Assembly: GCA_021162325.1 (NCBI GenBank)
Contig: JAGGYV010000088.1
Coordinates: forward strand, 1 to 7,737
DNA: 7,737 nucleotides
Direction of reading: 5' to 3'
Origin: Desulfobacteraceae bacterium
Lineage (GTDB): Bacteria; Desulfobacterota; Desulfobacteria; Desulfobacterales; Desulfosalsimonadaceae
Part shown: piece by piece, positions 5,506 to 7,737 of the stretch
Position numbering within the stretch: the stretch's first letter is position 1
How the letters are laid out: every line of letters starts with the position of its first letter
Translations under genes and position numbers: made by a program
The notes under the pieces: model-generated
What the model saw: only the letters and a program-made list of their open reading frames with translations
Database searches by the model: none
Told to the model about the DNA's origin: nothing

Positions 5506-7593
5506 TTATTTTTCAAGGCGGTTTTCACCGAACCTCAACTTATTTGTATTGATCATGCGGACTTGATTCCGTCCTGATCTTTTGGCTTCATAAAGCGCAT
5601 TGTCGGCATCTTTTATTAGCGATTCGGGAGAAAGGCTTTGAGGGGGGATCATTGATGATACGCCGAGACTTAATGTGATAAATGGGGCTACGGATGACGC
5701 TTTATTCGGGATTTGAAGCTGTTCAATGGCGGCCCGGACCGATTCAGCAATTTCGAATGCGCCATGCATATCCGTGTTCGGCATGATGATGGCAAATTCT
5801 TCTCCGCCATACCGCGCGACCACATCAACCGACCGCTTCACCGTATTTGAGATCGCATCGGCAATGGAACGCAAACATCGGTCCCCGTTTTGGTGGCCAT
5901 ATGTATCATTATATGATTTAAAATAGTCCACATCGCACATAATCAAAGACAGGGGAAGACCTTCCCGTTTAAGACGGTTCCACTCATTATTCAGTTTTTC
6001 ATTGAATTGCCGACGGTTTGCCACCTGGGTCAGCTCATCAATGACCGACACGATTCTTAAACGTTCGTGGGCGTCCTGGAGCGCTGCTTCCGCCTGTTTA
6101 TGTTTTGTAATGTCAAAAAAGGAAACAATACTGCTTTCCTGTTCCTGGGGAGAATAAATTTTCATCACAACATGTTTCAAGTCCCGGCCATTGTCTATAA
6201 GCAGGCATTCGTATTCGGTCGGCAACGGGAGTCCCCTTTTTTTTTGTTTTGCATGGAATCGCCTGATTCGGTATAAATTTTTACGCTCAATGAATTCACT
6301 TAATCGTTTTTTGCCGGTAATTTTATTTTTTGAAAAACCGGTCAGCTCGCAGAATTTTGAATTTGCCATTGAAATGCGCATATTCTTTTCTACAAGAATG
6401 GTGGCGGTGCCTGTATTTTCAAAAAGATTTTGATATCTTTTTTGACTTTGCGTCAGTCTCGAAGCTGCTTGGCGCAGCTTTTTGATGGACCTCAGCAAGG
6501 CTGACTTCGCCTGTTTTCTGGACGTAATATCTTCGATTGTGGCCATCATTCGTTCATGCCATTGAGTGATCTTGAGTCGGATAATAACATGTTTGATATT
6601 GGTGTCTTTATCAACCATTTTGCATTCATATTCGGTTGGTGTGGTGCCGCCCATTTTTTTCCGTTTGGCATGAAACCGCTGAATGCGTTTCAGGTCATCT
6701 TTGTAAATTAAATCCGACAGTCTTTTTTTATTGTATAATTCGCTTTTAGAATATTTTGTAAGTTCTAAAAATTTGGCGTTTACCAGAGAGATTCGCATAT
6801 TATCTTCTATGAGAACCATTGCAGCGCTGCTGTTGTCAAAGATGTTGCGATATCTTACTTCGCCTTTTTGAAGTGCCATTCCCAGTTGTTTTAATTTGTA
6901 ATTGTCAAGCTCAAGACGGGTAAACCGGTTTTCAGCTTCAGATTGAATGGCGTCGATCCGGTGGAACAGAAAATAGGCGTAAATTAAGAAAAATGTGCAT
7001 AGAAATAGAAAAATAAGGGGGAGTGAATGAAATCCGTTCACCTGCGTGCGAATGATAATCACCAGCGGTGCGATTAGAGCCGTCGATTGCAGCAGTGCGC
7101 GGAAAGTGGTAAACCCATGCTGAATGCCGTTTCCAATAACTGCGATGATTATCAGTAACATCATTGGGGCCGGTGTCGCCGGATCAAGTAGCCACGCCAG
7201 GTGAGCAGTGGTGATATCCAGTTGATTGGCGGATATCATGATTTTTTTTGAAAATCCAAGGTTTGTTGTCTGTCGGTAAAGATACAGGTGGAAGAACAGA
7301 AACAGCAGGCATGCCAGAATAACGATGAAAAGGGGCACCAAAAGCGGCGGAGCGGCGCTTGTGCTAAAGTAAAGAATGCTCATCAGCGGTAGGCTGAGTC
7401 TTGCAATGAGTTGGAGGGCTGGCGCGTTGGCCCTGATTGAATGCAGATTGAATCTGGGGCGTTTTTTGTTTTCAACCCGTTCGATACTGTTTAAATCCAA
7501 AACCGTATCGTGTTCAGAATAATCTGAAATAAGGCTGTCAATGTCCACTATCACGCCATGGGGCGGATTATTTATGTTTGGACGAATGTGCAC
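5506..7593 (-). CDS. Membrane-anchored tandem-PAS diguanylate cyclase (GGDEF)
   Basis: Predicted signalling enzyme that joins two GTP into cyclic di-GMP. The 695-aa product has a soluble N-terminus (1-58), a membrane region of five or six hydrophobic segments (about 60-80, 83-106, 142-160, 165-182 and 190-211, possibly one near 120-136), a short coiled linker (about 212-245), PAS-A (about 246-362), a connecting helix, PAS-B (about 386-502) and a GGDEF domain (about 515-682). The active-site motif is RYGGEEF (GGEEF 596-600), metal-binding Asp554 lies in CDVDYFK, and RSVD (587-590) five residues before GGEEF is an intact inhibitory I-site. No EAL domain follows. The two PAS domains are about half identical and probably arose by duplication. 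The start is GTG 7593, with GAGGT at 7606-7610 about 12 bases upstream. The gene stands alone, convergent with rpsI. Its ligand is unknown; the membrane part vaguely resembles the multi-helix input regions of RpfC-like kinases. Confidence 0.93.
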   Translation of the reverse strand: MHIRPNINNPPHGVIVDIDSLISDYSEHDTVLDLNSIERVENKKRPRFNLHSIRANAPALQLIARLSLPLMSILYFSTSAAPPLLVPLFIVILACLLFLFFHLYLYRQTTNLGFSKKIMISANQLDITTAHLAWLLDPATPAPMMLLIIIAVIGNGIQHGFTTFRALLQSTALIAPLVIIIRTQVNGFHSLPLIFLFLCTFFLIYAYFLFHRIDAIQSEAENRFTRLELDNYKLKQLGMALQKGEVRYRNIFDNSSAAMVLIEDNMRISLVNAKFLELTKYSKSELYNKKRLSDLIYKDDLKRIQRFHAKRKKMGGTTPTEYECKMVDKDTNIKHVIIRLKITQWHERMMATIEDITSRKQAKSALLRSIKKLRQAASRLTQSQKRYQNLFENTGTATILVEKNMRISMANSKFCELTGFSKNKITGKKRLSEFIERKNLYRIRRFHAKQKKRGLPLPTEYECLLIDNGRDLKHVVMKIYSPQEQESSIVSFFDITKHKQAEAALQDAHERLRIVSVIDELTQVANRRQFNEKLNNEWNRLKREGLPLSLIMCDVDYFKSYNDTYGHQNGDRCLRSIADAISNTVKRSVDVVARYGGEEFAIIMPNTDMHGAFEIAESVRAAIEQLQIPNKASSVAPFITLSLGVSSMIPPQSLSPESLIKDADNALYEAKRSGRNQVRMINTNKLRFGENRLEK

Positions 7594-7633
7594 GATAGGG
7601 AATAGACCTCGTTCGTTTTGGCGTTAATTTCTA

Positions 7634-7662
7634 ATTCTATTGAAAAAACAGTAATTTGTCAA
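7634..7662 (-). promoter_or_regulatory. Sigma70-type promoter of the diguanylate cyclase gene
   Basis: On the minus strand a perfect TTGACA (7662-7657) is followed, after exactly 17 nt, by TAGAAT (7639-7634), one mismatch from the consensus -10 box. Transcription would start near 7627, giving a leader of about 34 nt that contains the GAGGT ribosome binding site. This is the best promoter in the window. Confidence 0.78.
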
Positions 7663-7695
7663 TAAAAATGATCAAAGGTCAGCCTGTTGATTGAT

Positions 7696-7720
7696 TCAAA
7701 TTTTATGCATGAAAATTTGA
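7696..7720. promoter_or_regulatory. Perfect dyad upstream of the cyclase promoter
   Basis: TCAAATTTT (7696-7704) and AAAATTTGA (7712-7720) are exact reverse complements separated by ATGCATG. The dyad lies about 34 bp upstream of the -35 box, where an activator or repressor could bind. No regulator family is identified; AT-rich dyads also arise by chance. Confidence 0.4.
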
Positions 7721-7737
7721 TTGCCATATCTCTTGAT

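Noticed and set aside
5726..6433. Plus-strand open frames opposite the cyclase gene
   Set aside because: They are antisense to strongly conserved PAS and GGDEF coding sequence and show no start signals or recognisable domains.

Overview
The window reads as ordinary bacterial chromosome of moderate GC, carrying six plus-strand genes of the cell envelope, Holliday-junction repair, a SAM-cleaving enzyme and ribosomal protein families, and then one large minus-strand signalling gene. The best guess for the host is a Desulfobacterota (former Deltaproteobacteria) member, probably near Desulfobacterales. This is inference: it rests on the YbgF/CpoB-type lipoprotein, the ruvC-ruvA-ruvB-SAM hydrolase order, the rplM-rpsI pair and a PAS subtype I associate with that group. 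No rRNA or other decisive marker is present.

Region 1 (1-956) opens with one copy of a dispersed repeat, cut by the window edge, followed by a CpoB/YbgF-like outer-membrane lipoprotein (lipobox, coiled coil, TPR tail). Region 2 (986-4233) holds ruvC, a 275-bp spacer filled by a second, structurally elaborate copy of the same repeat, then ruvA and ruvB with overlapping ends, and a DUF62-type S-adenosylmethionine hydrolase 17 bp after ruvB. RuvA binds the four-way junction, RuvB drives branch migration as an AAA+ motor, and RuvC cleaves the junction, so the resolvasome is complete here. The hydrolase is probably co-transcribed but has no evident link to recombination.

Region 3 (4234-5463) is a 285-bp AT-rich spacer with candidate promoters, then rplM (L13, GTG start) and rpsI (S9), closed by a clear intrinsic terminator. 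Region 4 (5464-7737) carries a convergent single gene for a membrane-anchored diguanylate cyclase with a duplicated PAS pair and a GGEEF domain that keeps its inhibitory I-site. It has its own strong sigma70-type promoter near the right edge of the window.

No mobile-element transposase, CRISPR array, tRNA or defence system was found. The least explained elements are the repeat family in front of ybgF and ruvA, a RuvA with an altered acidic pin, a ten-G run inside rpsI, and the uncharacterised membrane sensor region of the cyclase.
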